From Streptomyces sp. CB02400 (GTDB taxonomy: Bacteria; Actinomycetota; Actinomycetes; Streptomycetales; Streptomycetaceae): DNA of 64,000 bases. This document shows, in pieces, positions 31,654 to 39,775 of this stretch (position 1 is its first letter; every line of letters starts with the position of its first letter). Under the pieces are notes generated by a model. It ran no database searches. It was given only the letters and a program-made list of their open reading frames with translations, and was not told the origin of the DNA. The translations under genes were made by a program, and so were the position numbers. The DNA is taken from NCBI RefSeq assembly GCF_001905725.1, contig NZ_LIWB01000016.1:143740-207739 (forward strand), read 5' to 3'.

Positions 31654-31687
31654 CGGACAGCCACGAAGAAGGGGGAGGCCCGAGCAC

Positions 31688-33295
31688 ATGAGCCTTACTG
31701 TGGGGAACGACGACCGAAGTCCCGGTTCGCTCCTGCGGCCGGTCCGCACTCGGAGCGGGGGCGGTGACGGCACCGGCGTCCCGGCACCGCCGCCCCGCCC
31801 CGAGAAGCCGTTGCGGGCCGCTGCCGAAGCCGGCGCGACGCACTCGGAGCCGGACCTCACGCCCACTGCCGAAGCCGGCGCGACGCACTCGGGGCCGGAC
31901 CTCACGTCCGCTACCGAAACCGAAACAACACCCTCGGAGCCGGACCTCACGTCCGCTACCGAAACCGAAACAACACCCTCGGAGCCGGACCTCGCCTCCG
32001 GTGCCGGAGCCGGTGCGACGCCCTCGGGGCCGGATCTCGCGTCCGCCGCCGGAGCCGGTGCGCCGCGGCGGTTCATCCTGCCCGTCGCCGCCGAGACCGG
32101 CGAGGCACTGCGCCGGGCCGTCCACGACCTGGCCGGGCAGGCCCACCCCGGCGGGGTACGTCCCGGGCGGATCGCCGCGCACGGCACGGGCACGCACCGC
32201 GTCGTCGCCACCGCGGACCGCCCGGACCGGCTGCGCGACGAACTCCTCGCACGGCTGGACCACGGGACCGCGCGCCGCACCGGTGAACGCCCCGCGCTGG
32301 CCTTCCTGTTCTCGGGCGGCGGGCCGCAGTGGATCGGCACCGGCCGCGCCCTGCTGGCCGAACCCGCCTTCCGAGCCACCCTGGACGAGTGCGACCGTGC
32401 CGTGCGTGCCGTCACCGGCTGGTCCGTCGTCGAGACGCTCCTCGCCGACGACGGCCGGACCCTCGTGCCCACGGACGTCCTCCAGCCGGTCCTGTTCTCC
32501 GTGCAGACCGCCCTGGCCCGCACCCTGCACGCGTGGGGCCTGCGGAGCGATCTCGTGCTCGGGGCGAGCATCGGGGATGTCGCCGCGGTGGTCGCCGCCG
32601 GGGCGCTGCCGCTGGAGGAGGGGGCGCGGCTCATCGCCACCTGGTCCCGGCTCGTGGCCGAACGCGCTTCGGGGCACGGCACCCTGATCGTCTGTGACAT
32701 GCCGCGGGAGGACGCCGGACGTCTCAGTGCGGCTAGCGGCGGGCAGCTCTTCGTCGCGAGCCATCTCGCTCCCGGCCAGGTCTGCCTCTCCGGGACCCCG
32801 GACGGTGTCACCGAGGCCGAACGCGAGCTGTCCGCCCGAGGGATCCGAACGTTGCGCACGCCCATCGACTACGCCGGGCACAGCTCCCTGCTGGCCGGTA
32901 TCGCCCCCGAACTCGTGCGCAGGATCGGTACGTTGCGCACCCGCCGTACCGCCGTCCCGTACTGGTCGACGGTCACCGGCGGTTTCGTCGACGGTGCCGC
33001 GCTCGACGCGGCGTACTGGGTGCGCAACATGTGCGAACCCACCCTGCTGGAAGAGGGGGTCCGCCACCTCGCGGGCCGACGTGCGCTGCGCATCGTCGAG
33101 ATCTCCCCGCACCCGGTCGCCATGTACTCCGTCCAGCAGACGCTGACGGCCCTCGAGGACACCCGCTCCGCGGTCCTCGCCGCGTCCCACCGGGACCTGC
33201 CACCACGCCACGGCCTGGAGGACCTCGCGGCCCGGCTGTGGTGCGAAGGGTTCGAGGTGGACTGGAGCGCCGTGGGCGCCGTGGGCGCCGTGTGA
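31688..33295 (+). CDS. Discrete acyltransferase-like protein with N-terminal tandem repeats
   Basis: A 535-residue protein after GGGGAGG. Residues 1-45 are low complexity. Residues 47-125 are a Pro/Thr/Ser/Glu-rich tract of about five 15-residue repeats (SEPDLTSATE type), probably unstructured. Residues 205-500 are an acyltransferase domain: FSGGGPQWIGTGRALL, VLQPVLFSVQTAL, LGASIGDVAAVVAAG with Ser294, YAGHSSLL, YWVRNMCEP and ISPHPVAMY. The usual GHSxGE is GASIGD, so Ser and the later His are kept but the His before the Ser is Ala and the Glu is Asp. It is 34 bases downstream of the prenyl synthase gene. Possible roles: acyl transfer to the orphan ACP (45343-45756), or acylation of a terpene or peptide. 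Every complete PKS module in the window has its own AT, so a general trans-AT role is unlikely. Confidence 0.75.
   Translation: MSLTVGNDDRSPGSLLRPVRTRSGGGDGTGVPAPPPRPEKPLRAAAEAGATHSEPDLTPTAEAGATHSGPDLTSATETETTPSEPDLTSATETETTPSEPDLASGAGAGATPSGPDLASAAGAGAPRRFILPVAAETGEALRRAVHDLAGQAHPGGVRPGRIAAHGTGTHRVVATADRPDRLRDELLARLDHGTARRTGERPALAFLFSGGGPQWIGTGRALLAEPAFRATLDECDRAVRAVTGWSVVETLLADDGRTLVPTDVLQPVLFSVQTALARTLHAWGLRSDLVLGASIGDVAAVVAAGALPLEEGARLIATWSRLVAERASGHGTLIVCDMPREDAGRLSAASGGQLFVASHLAPGQVCLSGTPDGVTEAERELSARGIRTLRTPIDYAGHSSLLAGIAPELVRRIGTLRTRRTAVPYWSTVTGGFVDGAALDAAYWVRNMCEPTLLEEGVRHLAGRRALRIVEISPHPVAMYSVQQTLTALEDTRSAVLAASHRDLPPRHGLEDLAARLWCEGFEVDWSAVGAVGAV
31826..32062 (+). repeat. 45-bp tandem repeat, about 5.3 copies, in coding sequence
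   Basis: Five consecutive 45-base units begin at 31826, 31871, 31916, 31961 and 32006, with a 12-base remnant from 32051. Units 3 and 4 are nearly identical; units 1-2 and 5 differ at several bases. The frame is kept, giving 15-residue repeats centred on S(E/G)PDL. This is a candidate copy-number-variable site. Confidence 0.93.
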
Positions 33296-33315
33296 CGGCG
33301 GCCGGCCGCGGCCCC

Positions 33316-33353
33316 GGCCCGGTGGGAAGGCCGTCGGGCCTTCCCACCGGGCC
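33316..33353. terminator. Bidirectional hairpin terminator between convergent genes
   Basis: A perfect 17-base inverted repeat (33316-33332 and 33337-33353) with a four-base loop GTCG lies between the AT-like gene (plus) and the LanM gene (minus), two bases from the LanM stop. It has no T-tract, as is common in Streptomyces. Confidence 0.85.
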
Positions 33354-33354
33354 G

Positions 33355-36300
33355 TCAGGCCTTCCCCCGCGCCGGCGGGTGCAGCAGCAGCACGGAGGGC
33401 ACCTCGTCCGGGCAGGCGAACCGCAGCAACTGATGTCCCACGCCCGAGAGTCCGGTCAGCAGGCCGGGTGTCTCCGCCCTGGTGGGCGAACCGCACACCC
33501 AGTCCGATTCCGCGGCGGCGTCGAGCTTCTCCCCGAGCAGCCGCATCAGCCGGCCCGGCTCGGACCGGCCGTCGCGCTCGGCGAGCAGCACGAGTTCGAG
33601 GTTGCCGAGGTCGCCGTGGCACATGCTGTCGCTGCCGCGGCCGGTGAGCCGGTGCGCTCCGGCGTCCGGACCGCGGTCGCCGGGCCGCAGCGCCGCCAGG
33701 GCGTCCGCGGCCAGGTGCCGCTCCAGCCCGGCCGTCGCGGGCCGGCCGATCAGATCGAGCCGGGACATGCCGATCCCCGCCGCCCCGTGGCACCACAGGG
33801 AGCGGAAGGGGGAGGGGGCCTCGGCCCGGAAGTCGGGCCAGTTGCCCGCCTCGGGGTCGAACGCCTCCGTCTCGTACGCCAGTCCCCCCGCCACCGCCTC
33901 GGCGCAGCCCTCGTCGGGTGCGACGACGGCCAGCCGGGCCAGGGCGGTGACGATGCCCGCCACACCGTGGGCGAACCCGGTGAGCGGCCGGGCACTGTCG
34001 ATGTGGTGGTGCTCCCATGCCAGACCTCGCCCGGTGCCGTCGGGGACGGCGCCGGTGACCAGGTGCCGGGCGGTACGGCGGGCGAGGGCCGCGGCGCGTC
34101 CGTCGGGGTCCTGCCCCGCGTCGACCAGGGCGAGCAGGGCCAGTGCGCAGCCGGCCGAGCCGGCCACGACGTCGTACGCCTTGGTGCCGTCCAGGGCGTG
34201 CTCCGCGACGGACAGCACCGGCTCGCGCACGGCGGCCAGATGCGGTGTGCCGCCGAGCAGCCGGTCGAGGTGGGCCAGGAAGTACAGGGGCCCCATCCAG
34301 GTGCCGAACGCCCCGATGTCCTCCTGCCCGCCGGCACCGGCACCCCCGTGGGCCGCGGCGCTCGCGCGGACGCGGCGGACCACTTCGTCGGCGACGTCCA
34401 GCGCCAGCGAGGTGAAGCGCGGGTGGCCGCTGATCCGGCCCAGCCGGGCGAGGAAGAGACCGATGCCGGACAGCCCCGAGTAGAGGTCCGCGTCGAGCGG
34501 GGCGAGGTCCCAGACGCCGTACGCCACGGGCTGGGGCGCGATCCAGCCGACCCGGCCCTCCCTGACGGTGGCCAGGCGCCGTACCCGGTCGCCGATCCCG
34601 GTGGCGGCTGCGACGAGTTCGGCGGGGTCGGCGGTACGGGCGCGCGCCCGGCGGGGAGGGACGGCCGAGGACGGCGGTTCCTCCAGCAGGCTGACGTCCA
34701 CACCGCCGACGAACGATCCGGCGATGATCCGCTCCTGGAGCTCCCGGTCCCCGGGGCCCATGGCCTCGATGCGGCGGCGCACCGCGGCGAGCGCGGGTTC
34801 GTCGAAGAAGCCGGGCACGCTCCGTCCGTCGTCGAGGAGGAGGTCGCGCGCTCCGGGCAGCGCCTCGAACAGCGGGATGTCCCCGCGCAGCACCGCGTCC
34901 ATCTCGGCGCGCACGACGGCTTCCCCCGCCGGGCCGGCGTACCGCCCGCCGCACAGCCGGGCCGTGCTGCACTCCCGGTCCAGCGCGTCGCGCAGGAAGT
35001 CCGGGTGCATGCTCTCGGTGAGCACCTTGCCGTAGACGAAGCTCGGCCTGGGCAGGAAGCGCACCGGAGTGCCGGCGAAGCCCTCCAGCAGGCCGTCGGG
35101 GGCGAGGAGTTCGGGGCGCCGGGCGCTGATCCAGTCGTAGCCGAAGCGGAATCCGGCCAGCACGTCGGCGAGGTGGTCGGCGGGCCGGGCGGGCGTACCG
35201 TCCGGCAGCCGCGGCCGGTTCTGCGAGCCGGGCGTGCGCACGTGCTCCCACACGATGTGCACCTCGTCGGTCCCCGGGTTCTTCTCGACGGGTACCGGGG
35301 TGACGGACAGCTGGCCGGCCGCGCCGTCGAGCCCGCTGTAGTCGCCGACGGGTGTCCCGGCCGGGGCCCCCTCCAGCACCACCTTGGTGGGCAGCAGCGA
35401 GGTGGCCCGCACCGACTCGCGCAGGACGGCCAGGGCCGGCTCCTCCTGGAGGTCGCCCGCGCCGGTGGGTGACGTCTTGTGCGGGGCGCGGGGGTGCAGC
35501 AGCGCCTCGAGGTCGACGAGCACCGGGTGCTCTCCGACGGCCATGATGTTCTCGTGGTGGAAGTCGGTGCCGCGCAGGGCGTGCACCAGGGCCAGCAGCG
35601 CGCCGGTGCGCCAGTAGAAGCGGGCCACGTCCCGGGCCTCGCCGCAGGGCCGTGCCGTCACGCACTCCGCCCAGCCGTGGTCCTGCCGGGTCAGTGTGCG
35701 CGGGGTGCGCAGGGCGTGCGGGCTGTCCTGGTTGAAGCGGTGCAGCAGCCTGCCGAACTGCTCGTCCACGGCGAGCGGGCGCGGCTTGTAGAACACCGGG
35801 GGCGCGTCGCGGAAGTCGACGCGGCACACCGAGCTGCCCCGGCGGTGGACGTCGCCCTGGCCGAAACCGACCGCTGCCACGCCGCCCGGCCTGACGCCGC
35901 GGAGCAGGTCGTCGCAGAGCGCGTCGAGGTCGTCGCGCAGGTGCCGGGCGAGGCGCGTGCGGTCCGCCACCCAGTCGTCGAGCAGTTCGGTCACGCACCG
36001 GGCCAGGACCGGGTACCGCGTCCACAGGCGGTGCTGTTCACCGGGTTCGGTCAGGGAGTCGACGAAGAGCCGGTAGCGCTCCGTGGCGGTCGCCCCGGAC
36101 GCCAGCCGGCCCTGGACGCGGGCCAGGTTGATCTCCAGGATCATGGTGGGCTTCAGCACCACGGCCAGCCGGGTGACCGGCACGCTCGCCGCCAGGGCTG
36201 CGGCGAGGCCGTCCAGTTCCGCGGGGAACGGGCCGAGATCGCGCAGGGCGCCGCGCAGCCGGTCCTGGGCCTGCCGTACGAGGGGACCGGCGACGCGCAG

Positions 36301-36663
36301 CAGGCCGGGCAGGGGCTGCGTGTCCGGCCGGTCGGGTCCGGGGCGGGCCGAGCGCACCCGGTCCGCCCAGCCCGGGGGGCCGGGCAGGCGGGCGGCGAGT
36401 GCCTCGGGGTCCTCGCCGAGCAGCCGGTGCAGCGCCGGGGCCGTCACGGCGACCGCGCGCAGTCCGGCGGTGAAGTGTTCCTCCGGTCCCCTGAAGGGCG
36501 CCAGGGCGCGCCATCGGGCGAGCCGGGCCGTCGCCCGTTGCGGGTCGGGCGGGTCGGCGGGCGCGGAGGGGGCGGCGAGGCGTTCCCGTGCGTAGCAGGC
36601 CGCGGCCCAGAAGCCGGGAGGAAGGGAGTCCGGGTGTCCGCCGGGCGGGCTGCTGAACGGCAT
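33355..36663 (-). CDS. lanM: Class II lanthipeptide synthetase (LanM)
   Basis: A 1,102-residue protein from ATG 36663 (GGAAAGGA site). The N-terminal two thirds is the dehydratase that phosphorylates and eliminates Ser/Thr: VFYKPRPLAVDEQF, FHHENIMAVGEHPVLVDLEA, PSFVYGKVL. The C-terminal third is a LanC-like cyclase from about residue 770 (LYSGLSGIGLFL) with the zinc ligands Cys958 (WCHGAAGIG), Cys1015 and His1016 (MCHGDLGN). All parts look intact and the length is normal for the family. The 55-residue precursor gene lies 225 bases upstream on the same strand. No LanT-type protease transporter is seen in the window. Confidence 0.95.
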   Translation of the reverse strand: MPFSSPPGGHPDSLPPGFWAAACYARERLAAPSAPADPPDPQRATARLARWRALAPFRGPEEHFTAGLRAVAVTAPALHRLLGEDPEALAARLPGPPGWADRVRSARPGPDRPDTQPLPGLLRVAGPLVRQAQDRLRGALRDLGPFPAELDGLAAALAASVPVTRLAVVLKPTMILEINLARVQGRLASGATATERYRLFVDSLTEPGEQHRLWTRYPVLARCVTELLDDWVADRTRLARHLRDDLDALCDDLLRGVRPGGVAAVGFGQGDVHRRGSSVCRVDFRDAPPVFYKPRPLAVDEQFGRLLHRFNQDSPHALRTPRTLTRQDHGWAECVTARPCGEARDVARFYWRTGALLALVHALRGTDFHHENIMAVGEHPVLVDLEALLHPRAPHKTSPTGAGDLQEEPALAVLRESVRATSLLPTKVVLEGAPAGTPVGDYSGLDGAAGQLSVTPVPVEKNPGTDEVHIVWEHVRTPGSQNRPRLPDGTPARPADHLADVLAGFRFGYDWISARRPELLAPDGLLEGFAGTPVRFLPRPSFVYGKVLTESMHPDFLRDALDRECSTARLCGGRYAGPAGEAVVRAEMDAVLRGDIPLFEALPGARDLLLDDGRSVPGFFDEPALAAVRRRIEAMGPGDRELQERIIAGSFVGGVDVSLLEEPPSSAVPPRRARARTADPAELVAAATGIGDRVRRLATVREGRVGWIAPQPVAYGVWDLAPLDADLYSGLSGIGLFLARLGRISGHPRFTSLALDVADEVVRRVRASAAAHGGAGAGGQEDIGAFGTWMGPLYFLAHLDRLLGGTPHLAAVREPVLSVAEHALDGTKAYDVVAGSAGCALALLALVDAGQDPDGRAAALARRTARHLVTGAVPDGTGRGLAWEHHHIDSARPLTGFAHGVAGIVTALARLAVVAPDEGCAEAVAGGLAYETEAFDPEAGNWPDFRAEAPSPFRSLWCHGAAGIGMSRLDLIGRPATAGLERHLAADALAALRPGDRGPDAGAHRLTGRGSDSMCHGDLGNLELVLLAERDGRSEPGRLMRLLGEKLDAAAESDWVCGSPTRAETPGLLTGLSGVGHQLLRFACPDEVPSVLLLHPPARGKA

Positions 36664-36888
36664 GGGAAGTCCTTTCCGACCGGGTGGGTCCGCCGCGTTC
36701 GCGGGTCCGCGCCGGGAGGTCCGGGCGCGGCGGGCCGGGGCCAGCCGGGGCACGGAGATCCGAGACCGGCCGGGGCACGGAGATCCGAGACCGGCCTGGG
36801 CGCGGGGATTCGGTGCCGGATGGCGCGTGGGGCGGCCGCGGTCGCGCGGCCACCCCACGACCGCTGCGGCGGTGAGCCGCCCGGGGTG
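36664..36888 (-). other. Intergenic region between precursor and LanM with tandem repeat
   Basis: This region holds a perfect 25-base direct repeat (36746-36770 and 36771-36795) and flanking partial copies of CCGGGGC. The LanM ribosome site lies at 36664-36678. No hairpin terminator is seen. The repeats may be a regulatory or slippage-prone element that lets LanA be expressed above LanM. Confidence 0.6.
36746..36795. repeat. 25-bp perfect tandem repeat, two copies
   Basis: Two identical adjacent 25-base units, each beginning CGGGGCACGGAG. They lie in the non-coding gap between lanA and lanM. Confidence 0.9.
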
Positions 36889-37056
36889 TCAGCCGCAGCA
36901 GTTGAAGAACGGCTGCGTGGAGAGGGTGGAGGCGGCCACGGAGTCGCCCGTGGGGAGGTCGGCGGTGAGGTCCACCGCGCCCGCGGGGTGCCCCGGAGTG
37001 GCCGTGAGGCCCTCCTGCTGCATGGCGTCCTTCCAGACAGTCGTGGTGATGTCCAT
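36889..37056 (-). CDS. lanA: Putative class II lanthipeptide precursor peptide (LanA)
   Basis: A 55-residue peptide starting MDITTTVWKDA at ATG 37056 with an AAGGGGA ribosome site. The N-terminal 39 residues form an acidic leader (DLTADLPTGDS near its end). The C-terminus VAASTLSTQPFFNCCG has four Ser/Thr followed by an adjacent Cys pair, the arrangement expected for two overlapping thioether rings after dehydration. The leader has no GG site; cleavage after GDS or after SVAA is possible. It lies directly upstream of LanM with a terminator (37199-37238) isolating it from the upstream operon, so it has its own promoter. I do not recognise a known lantibiotic. Confidence 0.85.
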   Translation of the reverse strand: MDITTTVWKDAMQQEGLTATPGHPAGAVDLTADLPTGDSVAASTLSTQPFFNCCG

Positions 37057-37198
37057 CGAATCCCCTTCGGTAGGTCGGTATGTGCGGCGCGGTGGCCGGT
37101 CCGTGGCCGGCTGCCGCGGAAACACTGGGACGGTAGGCCGCGCCGGTGGAGTTCCGGTCGAAAGCTCCTCGGCGCCGAGTCGCACCGCGGAGAAACGA

Positions 37199-37238
37199 CG
37201 ACGCCGTGCCCCGATGCGGAGATCGGGGCACGGCGTCG
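37199..37238. terminator. Strong hairpin terminator
   Basis: A perfect 17-base inverted repeat (37199-37215 and 37222-37238) with loop GCGGAG. It lies 28 bases beyond the stop of the DUF5302-like gene at 37267 and upstream of lanA, so it ends the leftward operon that starts at 41471 and separates it from lanA-lanM. Confidence 0.88.
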
Positions 37239-37266
37239 GTGCGCCATGCGCGGCGGCCGGGGGCCG

Positions 37267-37455
37267 TCAGCCGGTCTTGCGCCTGAAGAACCTCTTCTGA
37301 CCGGCGTTGCCACTCATGTTCTTGACCTTCAGCCGGCCCTCTTCGTGAGCCGCGCGCGCCTGTGAGGTGCGCGCCTTCTTCTCGAGGGCTTCCTTGAAAC
37401 GGCGCTTCGCCGCCTCCTCCTCCTCGGCGTGGTTCGCGGGGGGCGTGTCAGCCAT
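37267..37455 (-). CDS. Small basic DUF5302-like protein (copy 1)
   Basis: A 62-residue protein from ATG 37455 after AGGAGG. The N-terminus is acidic and helical (AEEEEAAKRRFKEALEKK) and the C-terminus is basic, ending QKRFFRRKTG. The FRRK(S/T)G tail is typical of the small actinobacterial DUF5302 family, whose function is unknown. It is 43 bases after the condensation-like gene and is the last gene before the terminator. A paralogue with the same tail lies at 47872-48054, so the pair brackets the pseudo-PKS block. Confidence 0.8.
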   Translation of the reverse strand: MADTPPANHAEEEEAAKRRFKEALEKKARTSQARAAHEEGRLKVKNMSGNAGQKRFFRRKTG

Positions 37456-37498
37456 GGCTGCCTCCTGGAGTTCGACGGCAAATCCCGTACCCAGGGCA

Positions 37499-39598
37499 TC
37501 ACTGCTGTCTTGAGGGCCGCTCGAGTTTGGCCTCAGCCCGTCTCAAGGTTGTCTCGATCGCGTGCGCCAGGGCGCCGACGGAGTCGCCGTCGGCCAGGAC
37601 CACGGGCGGGGGCGCGCCGCCGTCCTCCGCGAGGCCCAGGGCGATGTCGCAGGCCAGGGCGCCGACCCCGGAGACGCCGGCCAGCACCAGGGGGCCGTCG
37701 GCGGTGCGCAGGTGGCGGCGGAGGGCCGTGACGCAGGTCCGGGCCCCGTGGGCCGCCGGGTACAGCGCCACCACGGCATGCGCTCCGGTGGTGCCCCGGA
37801 CGAGCCCGGCGAGCCAGGACGCGGGGGTGCCCGGCGGGGTGACCAGGCAGGCGGTTCCGGTGCGGGGTGCGGTGGCCGCCCGCAGCGTGACCAGCGGGCC
37901 GCCCGCCTCCGCCGGGGGTACGGGCCGTTCGTGCAGGCGGGGCAGGTCCGTGCGGGGCAGGCCGTCGAGGAGGTCGGCGACGGTCACCGACTCCCCCGTG
38001 ACGTCCGGCAGTTCGCGCAGGAGCCGGGCGCTCGCCGACAGCAGGGCGAAGGCGCGGGCGTCGTCGAGGCGGGCGCGGTCGTGCACGCACGTCAGGACCA
38101 GGCCGCCCTGGCGGTCGTGGTGGACGACGATGCCGATCGGGACCGGGGGGCGGGCGGGGAGGAGGTCCGGGGCGTCGACACGGACGCCCCGCGCGGCCAG
38201 GCCCGGGCCGGGTTCGCCGAGCCCGCGCGTGCGGTGCTCGAAGACCAGCAGGGAGTCGGCGAGCACGGCCCCCGCCTCGTCCTGCGGCGCGATCGGGCCC
38301 TGCGCGAGCCAGTCGCGGATCTGGCCCGCGGCGACCCACTCGTACCCGGACACGTCCAGGGCACAGTCGCGCAGGGCTCCCAGCAGCCGGGAGACCGGGG
38401 CGGCCGGGTCCACCTCGACGGACACCGGCAGCGGGCTGGCGAAGGGGCCGGGGGTGCGCTCGATGTCCCCGAGGAAGACGCCCCGGCCCGAGACCGTGAC
38501 GCCGAAGCGCACCCGGGCGGGCTCCGCGGCGGCGTCCGACGCGCGGTGGAGGAGCATCGCCCACACCGTGTGCACGGCGACGCTCTCGGTGGCGCCCTGG
38601 TGCGCCGCCCACGCGGCCAGGCGTGCCGCCTCGTCACCGGTGAGCCGGCACCGGACGCGTCCGGTGCCGGTCTGCCCGGTGGCGGCGCCGGGTGCGGCCT
38701 GCGGCAGGCGCACGGCGGGACGCGCCGCCTCCCTGGTCCAGAAGTCCCGTGCGGCGGAGGGGTCCTGGGCTTCCAGCCAGCGGATGTAGTCGCGCAGGTC
38801 GGGGCGGCGCTCGCCGCCGGGCAGAACGCCGTCGGCGCAGTAGGCGCGGTAGAACTCACGGAGCAGGGCGTGCACGCTCCAGTGGTCGAGCAGGGCACGG
38901 TGGTAGGTGAGCAGGACCTCGGTGGGCGCGGTACCGCCCGGCGTGCCCGGGGGTGCCCCGTCGAGGAGGGCGGCGCGCAGCAGCCCGGGGCGGCGCAGGT
39001 CGAAGCCGCGTACCCGCTCGTGTTCCATCAGGACGGCGCGGCCGGGGAAGGTTCCGTGCGCGTGCCGTACGACCTCCGGGGTGGCGTGGCGGTGCACGGT
39101 GACTTTGGGGTGCGGGTCCCAGTCGAACGCGGCGCGCAGCACGGTCTCCCGGTCGAAGACGGACTGCCAGGCGGCGGTGAAGCGGCCGGTGTCCAGCGGG
39201 CCGTGCCAGCGCCAGGCGAGCTGCTCCACGTGGTGGTCCGGGTGGTGGACGGCGTCGGCGAGGACATCGCGTTGCAGGGGGGTGACGGCGAAGGTCTCCG
39301 GAGGTTCGGTCCGGGCCGGGGCGGGTGACGGGGCCGGGGGGCGGGTGAGCCGGTCGGCGAGCGGCCCGGCGAACGCGGGCGAGACCGTCGCGTGCCCGGT
39401 GAGGCGGGCGGCGGCGGGTGCGGTGCCGGTGTCGAGGGGGCCGGTCGGCGCGGGACCGTGGACGTGCACGACGGCCTGCCGTGCCTCGGGGGAGCCGGCG
39501 AAGACGACGGTCACGGTCACGGCCCCCGGTTCGGGTGCCGGCGGGTGTCCCGGGGTGGGGGCGGGCGCGTCGGAGGGGTGGTGGCCGTCGGTGGTCAT
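37499..39598 (-). CDS. Condensation-domain-like protein with C-terminal alpha/beta-hydrolase-like region; degenerate active site
   Basis: A 699-residue protein from ATG 39598. Residues 1-95 are Pro/Ala-rich. Residues 100-520 resemble an NRPS condensation domain (TPLQRDVLADAVHHPDHHVE, WQSVFDRETVLRAAFDW, DFWTREA, VFEHRTRGLG). The catalytic HHxxxDG is YHRALLDHWS: the second His is Arg and the Gly is His, so peptide-bond catalysis is doubtful. Residues 600-699 resemble a thioesterase (VTPPGTPASWLAGLVRG, GVSGVGALACDIALGL) with a possible nucleophile Ser and no clear His. No carrier or adenylation domain is present. It follows the AT-like gene in the operon from 41471. It may be a docking protein or an atypical acyl/peptidyl transferase. 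Confidence 0.7.
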   Translation of the reverse strand: MTTDGHHPSDAPAPTPGHPPAPEPGAVTVTVVFAGSPEARQAVVHVHGPAPTGPLDTGTAPAAARLTGHATVSPAFAGPLADRLTRPPAPSPAPARTEPPETFAVTPLQRDVLADAVHHPDHHVEQLAWRWHGPLDTGRFTAAWQSVFDRETVLRAAFDWDPHPKVTVHRHATPEVVRHAHGTFPGRAVLMEHERVRGFDLRRPGLLRAALLDGAPPGTPGGTAPTEVLLTYHRALLDHWSVHALLREFYRAYCADGVLPGGERRPDLRDYIRWLEAQDPSAARDFWTREAARPAVRLPQAAPGAATGQTGTGRVRCRLTGDEAARLAAWAAHQGATESVAVHTVWAMLLHRASDAAAEPARVRFGVTVSGRGVFLGDIERTPGPFASPLPVSVEVDPAAPVSRLLGALRDCALDVSGYEWVAAGQIRDWLAQGPIAPQDEAGAVLADSLLVFEHRTRGLGEPGPGLAARGVRVDAPDLLPARPPVPIGIVVHHDRQGGLVLTCVHDRARLDDARAFALLSASARLLRELPDVTGESVTVADLLDGLPRTDLPRLHERPVPPAEAGGPLVTLRAATAPRTGTACLVTPPGTPASWLAGLVRGTTGAHAVVALYPAAHGARTCVTALRRHLRTADGPLVLAGVSGVGALACDIALGLAEDGGAPPPVVLADGDSVGALAHAIETTLRRAEAKLERPSRQQ

Positions 39599-39775
39599 CC
39601 GTGCCCCCTTTCCCCTCGGTGTGTCTGATCTGTCGTGCCGTCCGGCTGTCCGGCTGTCGCGCGCGGGCGCCGCCGGCGGGCCGGCAGGACGGGTGTCATG
39701 ACGGTGTGCTCGCGGGTGGGCCGCCCGGGGCGGCGTGCGGGCGTGGGGGGTCCGGCCCGGATCCTTGCGGCCAGA

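Noticed and set aside
31688..33295. Discrete AT as general trans-AT for the PKSs
   Set aside because: Every complete PKS module in the window has its own AT with GHSQGE, so none needs a trans-AT.
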